Part shown: in pieces, positions 1 through 10,976 of the stretch
Position numbering within the stretch: the first letter of the stretch is position 1
How the letters are laid out: each line of letters starts with the position of its first letter
From: Brachycybe producta
Lineage: Eukaryota; Arthropoda; Diplopoda; Playtdesmida; Andrognathidae
Length of the DNA: 64,000 nt
NCBI GenBank assembly: GCA_036925085.1
Contig: JAUPFP010000003.1
Location: forward strand, 12,055,675 to 12,119,674
Direction of reading: 5' to 3'
The notes under the pieces: generated by a model
Told to the model about the DNA's origin: nothing
Databases searched by the model: none
Seen by the model: the letters and a program-made list of their open reading frames with translations, nothing else
Program-made: the position numbers and the translations under genes

Positions 1-664
1 ATTTGCCCCCCCCCTGAAAAACAATTGTTATTACTATCAGTATATACATACTGTATGTTATAATTAGAGTTTGTGCATATTTTTTTCAAATTTCTTGCAA
101 ATATAAATAAATCTATCAAAACCTAATTTATATTAAGTGGCAATATGCACACGTCTTGCAGCACTGGCCTGCATATATACAAAAATAGCATGTCATTCAA
201 GTTTTGCCCCCCCCCCCCTGGAAAAAAACTGAAATGACGGCCCTGAAGTTGCAGATTGCACTTTGAAAACTTAATATTAGACAACTTTAAATATGATAAT
301 AATCATATTGCCGCGACTGTTTCTTTTAAAAATTAACTTTTTTCTTTAACATTGGGTGTATGGTTATTGTGTTTTTATAAAATAGCATATTTTTCAATGG
401 CTGTTTTCAATAGGCATTGACATTAAACTCCTGTGCCTGGCAGTAATTTTGTAATAATAAACTTTTATTTTCAAGTGACAAGAATCAATTACAGAATTTT
501 TTGTTTGGGGTCAAAGTAGGGGTTTAACTTGAGCGTGGTTATTTAAATTAGAATTTTAAGATTGTTTAATAAATGTTTATGAACAGCTAGCTCTAACTAG
601 CTGATTTTCGAACTCTTGATTATTCTGTCTTTCAGGAACTAAAAATAAAAGATAAATGCATCTT
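1..664. other. Intergenic, AT-rich, with a foldback-element remnant
   Basis: No gene seen. Positions about 250-345 match, with decay, the right arm of the foldback element at 16616-17207 (shared words include ACTTAATATT, CATATTGCC and TTTCTTTAACAT). There are short C-runs near 10 and at 207-218. About 585-665 resembles 16055-16135, so it is also dispersed repeat. Confidence 0.5.
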
Positions 665-742
665 AGAAACTAGAACGGTATAGCACAGTCACTAAAGTAT
701 TTTTTCACATTGTTATCTTTCAAAATTAGCTTTTTATGCGTC

Positions 743-1020
743 TGTGAAGTTGCAGTACAAATGAATGGGCCAGAACAGGACGCAATAGTGCTAGAAAGTA
801 CATTGAATGGCCTGATTGAGCCAGCCACGTTTAGCGAATGGGCCACATTCAATAACTTTAAAATGGCCCTTGAAAAATGTACTGCGAAGTTCACAGGCAG
901 CAGTACAAATGAATGAGCTAGGGCTGAAAACAATGGGATGTTTGAGCCAGGCCCTTTTTTTGATTGGGCTCACTTCCTTAGGGCCCAAAATGGCCCTTGA
1001 ACTTTGTACAGCAACTTTGC
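743..1020. repeat. Diverged direct duplication, about 150-bp unit
   Basis: The word GCAGTACAAATGAATG occurs near 751 and again near 900. Each copy is followed in the same order by GAGCCAG, a GGGC(C/T)CA block and AAAATGGCCCTTGAA. I read this as two diverged tandem copies. Short open frames across it on both strands overlap each other and resemble no protein I know. Confidence 0.5.
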
Positions 1021-1773
1021 TCTCTCTCCTCTCTCTCTCTCCCTCCATCTCTCCTCGGTTCATCAAAGGCCCCCGGGGCTCCTCGGTTCATCAGGGGCCC
1101 ATTCGCTCTACCACTTTAACTAAACCATAAATTACTATTTCTCATCAATATTTACCTGAAATGACGAATAATGGAAGACAAATCGATGGAAAAAAAATAC
1201 AATCGGGCGGTCTGCCCTAAAACAAAAATCAAAAAGCACAAATATTCGCTAAAAAGGAAGTTTAAACAAAAATTGAATAATTTCAACTTTTCAACTTTGT
1301 AGAAATATTTGTTCTTTTTTTAGGCCTTGTTTCCACTGGGGCATGAAAATTTGAACTTTTTAAAAAATTCAACTGCTGAAAAACAGACTACACATGGCCC
1401 CCCCACCCATTCAACTATCATAGAAATTAATTAATTAGCACTTTTCTCCAGGGTAAACAGTTATTTTTTCACCAGTTGAAATTTTTGCAGAGTGCAAAAT
1501 GAGAAGAAAGAAACTTTGAAAGTGTTTTATAAACTGGAAGGGTAGCACATTCATTACTTAAAGGGATTTCCATGTTGAAAACCTTTCAAAATATGCTTTT
1601 AATGTGAGTGCATGGTTAGAGTGAAAGAAATTCCCGGGAATTCGAAATTGATTTTTTTGTTTGCTAAAAATAATAACTATTATAAGTAGTTCGAAATTCT
1701 TAGAAACTTGAAATGAAAGATATCAACATGCAAAATTTTGCAAATACTACTTAATTTTTCTTCCGATATATAG
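1021..1773. other. Intergenic, no gene seen
   Basis: Contains a CT-rich run (1020-1055) and a stretch near 1320-1400 that resembles 63455-63530. The latter is a piece of a hAT-type element end. No coding signal. Confidence 0.45.
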
Positions 1774-2416
1774 TGTGAGCATAAGACAATTATGACTTCT
1801 ACTTCGGTAGCTTGTTTCTTCCCTCAATCGTGTGGTAACCACACGAGGTACGTGGAGGTACGTTAATAGACAAATGGTGATGGATTGTAGACGTCCCCCG
1901 GAGTAGGGGTGGGCCCCGGTGGGGTCTCTCAGAAGGATGGCTACCATCCATTTCTGATCATCATTCTTGTAGACTTGCTCCGTTAGGGATCTGCATGTCT
2001 TCTTGCTCTATGGTGTCTCTGTCCTGTTTAGAGAAGGGTTAGTTTCCGCACATAAAGACAATGCAGTTTCTTGTTATAAACACTTTATTCATTCTTGCTC
2101 AGAAATATCAAGACATACAAGACTGAATGTTGAAATCAAAGGTACGTCCACGTGATATGATTTGATACAGAAATAATCGAAATAGTACAAAAGTTGAGTG
2201 AAAGAGTGGACAAGGAACAAAGAGGAACATATATCTTCCTTTTATACCTTGGACCTGTGTACACCTACAAGGTGTAACCAGGTCCAAGTGACCATGGTCT
2301 CAAAGGTATATTACTCTGCAGATCAAGTCTAAATATAGAGGAAGGGAGGGACAGAGATGAGTCACCCACCCCACAGGTTAGCATTCTGCAGGGATCATGA
2401 CTCACTGGATGTTACA
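1774..2416 (-). mobile_element. Solo LTR, diverged member of the 33614/47342 gypsy LTR family
   Basis: On the minus strand it starts TGTAACAT near 2416 and ends GCTCACA at 1774, the same termini as the full elements further right. It is flanked by a perfect 4-bp duplication, ATAG, at 1770-1773 and 2417-2420. It keeps the family's promoter layout: TATAAAA next to an inverted repeat built on CTTGGACCTG (about 2256-2301). The body is shorter and clearly diverged from the young copies, so this is an older insertion reduced to one LTR by LTR-LTR recombination. Confidence 0.8.
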
Positions 2417-2479
2417 ATAGAAAGTCATCAGCTGTTCATGAATCATTTCAATTAAAATTAAAAAAATAAATAGTAATCA

Positions 2480-3056
2480 TTATATTGTATATATATATTA
2501 AGCCCCGTCTTTCTGTGTTTCCTTTTGTCTGTGATCTAACGCTGTACAAAAACCACGTCGGAATTATAAATTTAAATGAATAAATGAACCGCTTTTTTTT
2601 TTTCTCAAGGTCAACTATATGTTTCACTCTCCCAATCCAAGAAACCCATGATATTAAATTGGAGAGGGAAAAAGGTTGGAAAGTGTAGAGGAGGAGGGTG
2701 GAGAGAGAAACGTGGAGGGGAAAAAAGTGGGAGGGAGTGACTGAAATTGAAATGAAAGGAGTAAAAAAGGAACAAACGACGCGCATGCGCACACCAGAGA
2801 AAATGAAAAACTCAATTTCTCTTTCAAACATAAAAAGGGGAGGGGATAATTACAAAATCAAACTACAGTTTGTCACGGGCAATTGTGCCCAGCATTAGAA
2901 TTTCTTTTGCTCAGCCCTTTTATGAACGTCATCAATTTCTAATTGGTTTGTTACTTGGTCTGATGTCATAAAAGGGCGGAGGAAAAGAAATTCTAATGCT
3001 GGGCACAATTGCCGGTGAATTTGGCTCCCGTCATTTATGACGGGTTACCCCACTAG
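2480..3056 (+). mobile_element. Helitron-like non-autonomous element, copy a
   Basis: The 3' end has the Helitron layout: a hairpin at 3027-3044 (CCCGTCA/TGACGGG arms), then a short spacer, then CTAG at 3053-3056 before a T. Two other forward copies (ending 4933 and 5491) and one near 62398 share this end. The body has no helicase ORF. It carries an AT-rich 5' part, a purine-rich block at 2660-2850 and a nested MITE. The 5' limit (near 2480) is uncertain. The family call rests on end structure only. Confidence 0.6.
2875..3016. mobile_element. Hairpin MITE nested in Helitron-like copy a
   Basis: A 142-bp near-perfect palindrome. The arms contain GTGCCCAGCATTAGAATTTC and its reverse complement, and meet around a core with CCCTTTTATGA / TCATAAAAGGG. 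It belongs to the MITE family with ACAGGCA termini seen at 17677, 24966, 30973 and elsewhere. The same insertion is present in the other Helitron-like copies, so it was amplified along with them. Confidence 0.7.
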
Positions 3057-3216
3057 TATGCATGTAATATAATATCATGTAATGTTTATTGTATATTCTA
3101 GTTTGTTATGTAAAATTACTCTTCATTTTATTGTCAAAGTTAAAAAAATTGAAGCAATTTACCCGTAAATAAATATTTAACTTTAATCTTTGGATGAAAA
3201 CTTGAAAATAAAACAG

Positions 3217-3288
3217 GCAGAGAAATTTCCTATCCGTGTGACGAAATATCCCTAAATATTTCGTCACACGAATAGGAAATTTCTCTGC
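3217..3288. repeat. 72-bp hairpin with about 32-bp arms
   Basis: GCAGAGAAATTTCCTATCCG on the left pairs with its reverse complement on the right. The arms are near perfect and the loop is about 8 nt (TCCCTAAA). It could be a small foldback MITE or a hairpin-RNA precursor. No flanking duplication is obvious. Confidence 0.6.
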
Positions 3289-4262
3289 TGAGTAAGTTGA
3301 CATCAGTGTAACAATAATAATAACCGATTAACCGGTTATTTATCTAATGGCGGCCTCCGTTGAATCGCAACTTCGCTTCATTATGAAGGAGTAGGCCTAT
3401 CGTGCAAATATAACGTAGTTTTTCTTCAAACACTTTGGTTCAGAGTGTTTTTTGGTCTATGAGGTTTAATTATGTTGTCGATTGTGTTAGTTAATCATTG
3501 ATTAAGAGACTTCAAGTCGTTTTTCTCAGTGAAACTGAACAGCGTTACGGTAAGAAATGTCATACAGTTATCATTCCTTTCACCTTAGACTTAGGAAGGT
3601 AATTGTCTAAGCTTAAACGGGGTTACAGTCTTGCAACGTAATTGCGTTGCCTTAACTCAAAAATCGAACTGCGGAGAAATTCTATTAGGAGCCACTTAGC
3701 CTCTATGTACAGACGTTTGTAATTAGAAGTAAACAAAAAAAAATTTTTTGTGTTACAGAACCTGGTTGGAGGCTAACATTCACAGGTGAGCTCAACATTT
3801 AGCATAGTTTAATAAAGACTCGTTATTAACATTGCGCCCCAAAACCTCCCCCGCCCCTGCCGTTGGGGTGTCCTTCGCAATGGAATTTTATGTGTACGTA
3901 TAAGGGACTGCGTAATGACGCCACACACAACTCGACTGCGTGAAGCGATGTATGCGGTATAGACCTATGCAACAGAACCGCCAACTAATCCACTGAAGTG
4001 GTAGTCTAACCATCGCCTTCTATTATACGCGCTCGTATGATTAATAGATTATATGTAAATTAGAAGAGTTTGGTCTAACCTTAGACCATTACACTCTGAG
4101 ACTGACATACTCGGAATATGGAATGCTTGGAAGTGGCGGTGACAGTAGCATCAACGGCAGCATCAGGAGCACCAATATAACGGGAAAACGTTTTACTAGC
4201 ATTTAAGACAAAATGGATGTTGGTTCATAGGTTATGCGCTTAGTTGACAATAGTCACCAGTA
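3289..4262. other. Intergenic, no gene seen
   Basis: Unique-looking sequence of moderate AT content. No long ORF, no recognisable repeat ends. It could include the 5' part of the decayed gypsy element that follows, but nothing supports that directly. Confidence 0.4.
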
Positions 4263-4667
4263 GGTAAGTCTCCTGTGAGTGAAGTTGACGTTCCTTCTTT
4301 ACCTGAACACGTCGAGGCAGACGTGGGTGCGGTTATTTACCGGGTCCGGTCCGAGGTGGATTGGGTTATGGAGCAGGCCAATGACAATTGGTGCTTCAAG
4401 GTGAAGCGTGAGCTCTTCACCGACCCCGACTCGAACTTAAGGTTCAAGTTTGTGGTGGCAAACAGGTTGCTGTATGCCATCCATACAGGATTGCACTAGA
4501 ACTGTGTTGGTTGTGCCGAGGTCGTGTCAAGCCTTCTGCTTGCGGAAGTTGCACGATAGCTCCAAAGCTGGTCACTTCGGAGTGTACAAGACATACCAAC
4601 GGTTACGTACTCGTTTCTACTGGTTAGGTATGAAACGCGACACACTCCTTGCTCCTTTTGGAGCAGA
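4263..4667 (+). pseudogene. Ty3/gypsy integrase N-terminal fragment
   Basis: Two overlapping frames together read like the end of the RNase H-integrase linker and the H2C2 zinc-binding region of a gypsy integrase. The first frame (4275-4499) carries the linker. The second contains LHDSSKAGHFGVYKTYQRL followed by a RFYWLGM-type segment. A frameshift near 4490 separates them, and the second half of the zinc module is missing. The sequence then passes into a Helitron-like end at about 4717. The shift and truncation make it a dead fragment. It is more distant from the 33614 element than that element's own copies. Confidence 0.65.
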
Positions 4668-4716
4668 ACTAAATCTCCTGTTGTCGTCTGCTAGGCTGGC
4701 TAAAATAGGCTGCCCG

Positions 4717-4933
4717 GGAGGGGATAATTGTAGCAAAATTAAACTACAGTTTATCACAGGCAGTTGTGCCCAGCATTAGAATTTCTTTTGCTCAGCCCTT
4801 TTATGAACATCAATTTCTAATTAGTTTGTACTTGGTCTGACGTCATAAAAGGGCGGAGGAAAAGAAATTCTAATGCTGGGCACAATTGCCTGTGAATTTT
4901 GCTCCTGTCATTTATGATGGGTTACCCCACTAG
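4717..4933 (+). mobile_element. Helitron-like 3' end, copy b (5' truncated)
   Basis: Starts abruptly inside the family body at GGAGGGGATAAT and ends with the imperfect hairpin of the family followed by CTAG at 4930-4933. The nested hairpin MITE lies at 4756-4893. It directly abuts the gypsy fragment upstream. Confidence 0.55.
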
Positions 4934-4945
4934 TATATATACTGT

Positions 4946-5491
4946 ATATATTATACTTGTATATATATTAACGCTGTACAAACCTTGAAGCATGTCGGAA
5001 TTTATATAAATTTAAATGAATAAATGAACCGCTTTTTTTTCTCAAGGTCAACTATATGTTGCACACTCCCCATTCAAGAACCGCATGATATTAAATTGGA
5101 GAGGGGAAAAGGTTGGAAAGTGTAGAGGGGAGAGAGAGAAACATGGAGGGGAAAAAGTGGGAGGGGGTGACTGAAATTGAAATGAAAGGAGTAAAAAAAG
5201 GAACAAACGACGCACATGCGCACACCAGAGAAAATGAAGATCTCATTTTCTCTTTCAAATATAAAAAAGGGGAGGGGATAATAGTAGCAAAATTAAACTA
5301 GAATTTATCACAGGCAATTGTGCCCAGCATTAGAATTTCTTTTGCTCCGCCCTTTTATGAATGTCATCAATTTCTAATTGATTTGTTACTTGGTCTGATG
5401 TCATAAAAGGGCGGAGGAAAAGAAATTCTAATGCTGGGCACAATTGCCTGTGAATTTGGCTCCCATCATTTATGATGGGTTACCCCACTAG
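4946..5491 (+). mobile_element. Helitron-like element, copy c, with nested MITE
   Basis: Same body order as copy a: AT-rich start, purine-rich block, GGGGATAAT block, MITE, hairpin, then CTAG at 5488-5491. The nested MITE is 5310-5451. Its flanks GAATTTATC (5301-5309) and GAATTTGGC (5452-5460) agree at 7 of 9 positions, which suits a decayed 9-bp target duplication made before the Helitron-like unit spread. Confidence 0.6.
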
Positions 5492-5875
5492 TTTCCTTAT
5501 ATTTGGGTTACTTAAAACCATTAAAATGAGAATTTAAAACGTGATTTAATCAATGATTTTAACTTGGTGATTTAATCATGATTTAATCATTTGATTTAAT
5601 CAAAATGGTTAAATCATGCCAACCCTGGTTTTTACCACCTATAACACAACATGCGTTGATATTCAACATATTAGGAGTTGCCAGTCCCGGAGTGTAATGT
5701 TCTAAGGTCTAACCAAGCTATATGGGTCGATTCACACTATACGGCCAAGACTGGGTTCTGTTGACAGTGGTCAACCGTGGATGATACGGGATGCTATCAG
5801 ATATATAGAGCTTAATAAGTAGGTTGAAAATATTACTGTTTTGAATTTTTCAAATTCAAATTCAAATTCAAATTA
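5492..5875. other. Intergenic with simple repeats
   Basis: GATTTAATCA-type repeats at about 5540-5615 and a (CAAATT)n run at about 5847-5872. The latter sits at the 3' end of the CR1 copy and may be its terminal repeat. No gene. Confidence 0.5.
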
Positions 5876-8800
5876 CTCGGCAAGCAGCCGCTTTGCCTAT
5901 GGCAGAGGGACAAGAGTCCAAGTGCAGCATAGAGAATGCATTATCAAAACCAGAAAATATAAAACCCCATTGATATAAACCCAACAACAATTTCAATAAG
6001 TTTTTTTATTATGCTGCAAATATATGCATTGTCAAAACAAAACAAAATTATGACTCCCATAAAATACGTTTTCCCTGCACAAGATTCCCGGCAAGCGAGT
6101 GCCATTGTCGAATCGCCCTAGAAACAAATTACCAGTAATAAGAATCTGTTCGTGCAAAAATCTCTCCAACCTTGTTAGAGTGGTCACTCCTACCTTGCAA
6201 AGTTTACTTGAAGTAGGTTTAGGACAAGAGCCTTCTAGCATTCGATTAAAGATATTTAGACTAAAATCTGAATGTCTTGCACATAAACTATCCCAACCAA
6301 GCTCTGAAAGCATTTTAGTTACACTGTCAGCATATCCATATTTACCACATACAAACCTAGCAGCCCTGTGTTGGACTATTTCTATGGAGTGAGTTAAGTC
6401 TGCAGTGTGGGGATTCCACACAGAGCTGCAGTATTCTAGATTGGGGCGTACTAATGATTGATATGCTATACATTTTACCTCCCTGGGACACCTTCTTAGA
6501 ATGCATTGACTAAACCTTAGCATCTGCATAGACTGGGAAATAATCTGTTCAACATGCAGCTTCCAAGAAAGTTTAGCTGTAATCCTTACCCCCAAATATT
6601 TATAAGAGTCTATGTTATTAAGTGGAATGGCCCCTATTCTATATGGAAATATTACTGGATTCCTTCCCCTAGCTACCCTCATTACACAACATTTTTCCTT
6701 ATTAAGTTGGAGTTGCCATTTAGAACACCATGCCTCTATTGCTTTCAAGTCACTATTAATAATATGGCAATAATTGTCAGAGGTAACCTCATGATAAATT
6801 ATTGTATTATCTGCAAATAGCCGCAATTGCTGCTAACTTGACTGCTGAGGTAGTCAAGTCATATTCAGACCCACCTGCAACAACTTTTTGTTTCCTATCA
6901 CTCAAAAAAGAATGCACCCATTTATACACCTGTTCACCCAATCCATACCCACTAATTTTTGCCATTGGTTTTGAGTGAGAAACTGTCAAATGCCTTGCAG
7001 AGATCAAGAAAAACCAAATCTATCTGACTGCCTTTGTCTAAAATTGTCTGAAGGTCATCAACTAAAAGAATAAGCTGGGTTTCACAAGAACGCTCCTGAG
7101 AAACCCATGCTGGTTATCACACAAAAGATTGTTTTCCATAAGAAAATTCATTGAGGAGGAATATATAATATGTTCAATGACCTTGCAAACTATCGAGGTT
7201 AAAGACACGGGTCTGTAATTAGTTACCTGAGACTTGTCTCCTGATTTCAAAATTAGACTAATGTTAGCTAATTTCCACATATCTGGTACAATACCTACAT
7301 CTAAACTCTGTTGAAAAATTAACTGAAGGTATGGACCCAAATCTTGTGCAAGATTTTTTAAAATGATAGCATACATCCCATCTGGACCACAGGTTATATT
7401 TGAGTCTAATTTTAGAAGTCGCTTGACTATCCCATCTGCAGTTGTTACAATTGGATCCATACGAAGAGACGTTGAAAGAAAACCCTCATGTGGTATGCCA
7501 TCATCATCTGTGAAGACCTTGTATAGTTCATTTAACAAGGTAGCTTTCCCTACTGGATCTGAAACAAGCTTCCCATTTGTGTCAACCAGAGAAGGAATAG
7601 ATTCTCTACTTCACCTAGAGTTCTTGATGTAACGCCAAAATAATTTTGGGTCTGTTTTTAACCATTCTCCAAGCGTTTCTGTTTTAAAATTGTCATTAGC
7701 TATCAAGATTTCCCGTTTCGCTGCTGTGCGTGCAATACGGAATATATTGGAATTTACTAATGTTGGGTGATTTCTAGCCCTATTCCTCCATAAGCGTTGC
7801 TTACGAAGAGCCCTTTTAACTTTGCTAGTGTACCATAGTGGTGTGGCACAGTCCCTAACTGCCTTGGTTGGAATAAAAGAGGAAGACCCACTTAAAATTA
7901 AGCTATGAAATCGTGACCAATTCAAATTCACATTTTTAGGATGAAAACATTCTTTAAGTTTATGAAAATTATCTATCAAGTGTGACTTAAAACCATCCCA
8001 ATTACATTTGTTAAAAAGAAACACTATTTTAACCTCAGCAATTTTTTCCACATGCATTAACATCACATGAGACCATCTGATGATCACTAATTCCCCCTGA
8101 TACCCTAACATTGGATAATAACTTCGAACTATTAGTCAGTACTACATCAAGAATTTTGTCATTTCTGGTCGGTTTAGTTACAACCTGTTCCATAGAATAA
8201 GTATTCATACTGTCTAAAAATGAAACTGCTAACGGCCCGTCACTGCCACTGGTCACCGTATGCATTTCTCAGTTGATGTTTGGAAAGTTTACATCACCTC
8301 CTAAAATAATAGTTGGGCTATGGCATTGTGACGGATCAGGGTGTTCCAAGATGGCACTCAGATGACGTTACAAAAAGAATGGGAAAAGTCCTGTTTATAC
8401 CTGTGGTGTCTGTTGAAGAATGACGTAAAATCAAGAGGCTAAATGTCAAATAAACAAAGTGTTTATTTGACAAACAAACAGAATGTATATAAAGAGTGTT
8501 TGTGTCCCTTGGGAAAATGACAAATAAACATAAGATAAATGACGATAATTAGTATTACTATTTCGAGAAGATAGTTTAAAAGGTGGTTCCTCAAACAGTC
8601 TTCAGCAATTTCCAAAAGCTCTTTTAATTGCAGACGGCTTTTAAAGAGCGTCTGCACTAGAAGAGATTTACTTGAAGAAGAACCGCGAGATTCAAATTCC
8701 GCACCTTTTATAATCTTGGGCTTGGCCACGCCCCCAAAGGGACGTGTCCAATCCCAAGGCTCCTCAGAGTTCTTCTCACATGTCTTCTCACAAATGTACT

Positions 8801-9489
8801 TCACTAACAGCGCAGGCGCAGAAGATAGAAGAAGAAAGAGGGAGATGAACACAGCTGTTCATCTCTACGAGAGATACAGGGTGATTCAAAAACGATAAAC
8901 CTTAGCGATAAAAATACAAAAATACTGTTTTGTCACAGTATTTACAATGAAGAGTGTCCAAAGAAGTTCTTACACTAGTGATATCTGCTACGGAGGATCC
9001 TGGTGGCCGATAGAAAGAATCTAAAAAAACCTTTTTATCATTCTTTAGCCTTAAACTACAACATACTATTTCACAGTCTGTTTCAAAACTGGTTTCCCTG
9101 CGACTATGAAATATTGTGAAATAGCTATGAAAACCCCGCCCCCAGAACGACCAACCCTGTCTCTACAGTACACTGTGAAACCATCTGGAAATATTTCCCC
9201 TTTATTAACAGTATCATCAAGCCATGACTGTACCAAGAATTATATTGCAACCAGTCTCCTCTACTGCCGCAATGAACTCAGGAACTTTGTTTCGTAGACT
9301 CCTACAGTTAACCACCATAACCTTTACATGTGAAGGTATAGCTGGAGTGGGTTTTCCTAAATGATTTCCTTCCTGGACAGTGTTTGAAGAAATGATACCT
9401 GAAACAAAGGAACTATTGCTCCCTGCAACAAGCTGTGGAGCATTCATATTAGTATCAACCCCCCGAAAGCATTTGCACCTAAACCGCAA
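5876..9489 (-). pseudogene. CR1-type LINE ORF2 (endonuclease-reverse transcriptase), broken
   Basis: Reading leftward from 9489: the start of an apurinic-type endonuclease (VVNCRSLRNKV), then a GGGVFIAI segment near 9120-9150, a FYRPPGSS segment near 8985, LGGDVNFPNIN followed by a stop near 8270-8300, and the ISDHQMVSCD block near 8060. Reverse transcriptase follows, with NYRPVSLTSIVCKVIEH (about 7200) and the catalytic block as LFADNT (about 6815), where active copies have ADDT. The region just before it (PQGS...) is deleted near 6830. The C-terminal region has the CR1/jockey signature VQHRAARFV. It is interrupted by a solo LTR at 8327-8937 and carries several frameshifts and stops. Confidence 0.85.
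8327..8937. mobile_element. Probable solo LTR inserted in the CR1 endonuclease
   Basis: A 611-bp block with no CR1 similarity splits the endonuclease frame. Its ends are TGTGAC and GTCACA, the TG..CA form of an LTR. Read on the LINE strand, the flanks ATAC and ATGC agree at 3 of 4 positions. The body does not resemble the 33614 LTR family. It could instead be a non-LTR insertion of unknown class. Confidence 0.5.
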
Positions 9490-9522
9490 AACCTTACCCT
9501 AAAAAATGCTTAACAAAATCAC

Positions 9523-10107
9523 CTATCTTTTTACCCACAATCCTACCAGCCCTGTAATTAAAATTAATCCCGTCCCTGCTCCAGGAACCACAAAATTGAG
9601 CATAGCTGCCCTCCAGTCTATTACCTGGGCCCCCTTCTTACTACATGCTTCAATTAATCTATCATTTACATAACGTGCCTTACGAGTAACTATATCTCCC
9701 CTATCCCACCTCTCAGCTTTAACAGTAACTCTGGCCCTACAACATAAAGTATGCTTTGCTAAGTCAGCTAGCCCATCTAAAACTTCCCCTCCAAACTGTC
9801 TACACACATCATTAGTCCCCACTTGCAGAACAACTAAGACCTCCTCCACTTTTTCCCCACATACCATTTTCTTGATACATTCCTTAACATCTTTAATCTG
9901 AGCCCCTGGTAAACAAGCTACACTCACTTTTCCTCTATCTTCACCCACCACCCACTTATCAAGCCTTTTGACATTACTATCACCTACAAAAATTACTGAT
10001 CTGTTTCTAGAAATGATACCTGGAATCCAGGCCATGGAATAGGGGGCAGTTGGGCCAGTTGGCATGGGCCTACTGTAACAGTGTAGAGCACCTGGTATGG
10101 AACTCAA
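9523..10107 (-). pseudogene. CR1 ORF1 with SGNH/GDSL esterase-like domain
   Basis: A 194-aa frame. It contains VIFVGDSNVKRLD (nucleophile-type GDS block, about residues 36-48) and VLQVGTNDVCRQF (GxND block, about 92-104), the hallmarks of the SGNH hydrolase found in ORF1 of many CR1 elements. In those elements the ORF1 protein is thought to work in RNP assembly or membrane association. It sits directly upstream of the endonuclease frame on the same strand. A C-terminal DxxH block is not clear, so the enzyme is probably truncated or altered. It belongs to the same LINE copy as the 5876-9489 ORF2. Confidence 0.75.
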
Positions 10108-10810
10108 GTCTATATCCTCTTAGTTTGAGGCAGATACCGCCTTTATGCTGAGAGTGTAAATGACTTAGGCTTGATTCCGAATGGTGCTGGGGTTGTTCCC
10201 TTTGGTATTTCCTGTGTATCCAATTTTAGGGAAGAGAATGAATAATAACAGGCGAGCCGAATGCAGATTGTCGAGTTACGTATTTAATGCACACAATCAT
10301 AGAAATTACATTAAACAGAGTAGAGTTACGACTGTGGGGTTGCTTAGCCACCAGATCATTAAATGAGTTATTTCATATTTCAATATCAGAGAATAGACCC
10401 CAAATCAATCGAGACACGGACCTTTATACCTAGTGCCTGTGTGCCCCTGCACAGGTGCACCCATTGTGACCATGCCTTGATGGGTATCCGTCTGCCAATA
10501 CCGGAACCAGGATGTGACTTGTACTTTGGAGTTTTAGATGGTAAACAGAAAGGGGCGGAAATGCAGCACTTGGGGTACGAGGGATCCCATTCCCAAGGCT
10601 ATGGTAATATAGGTAAGGCAAAATACAGGTTGTTTCATCACCCTGTAAAGGCGTTCCTATGGGCTAAAGCTCAACAAAAACATCTTAAATGATTGTTTTG
10701 AGAACTGTTTTATTCTGAACAGGTGTCATTTTAAGAAGTTTCTGAAACGAAAAACTCTGAAAAAAAAGCAGAATCTGGAATTAAAAGAAAGGTGTTTGCA
10801 AGCACTGCAG
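10108..10810 (-). other. Unassigned block with LTR-like layout
   Basis: On the minus strand this has a TATAAAGGTCC next to an imperfect inverted repeat (about 10425-10475) and a TGAAACA-type start near 10637, the same arrangement as the young LTRs at 33614 and 47342. The sequences align poorly, so a diverged LTR is only a possibility. No protein-coding signal. Confidence 0.25.
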
Positions 10811-10976
10811 CAGTGTGACCGAATGTAGAAGACACACATACGAATCAGATACAGAAGGTTACATAAATTTAGAACTGATTCCAAAAATACTTAATGAACA
10901 GTTTGAAATGTGGCCTACATTTCTCATCTGGCCTGGACCAATTACCGGCTTTGCACGGTCCTGCTGGAATCACTTA

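Noticed and set aside
1747..1947. 66-aa frame near the solo LTR
   Set aside because: Lies within the LTR body, no family match.
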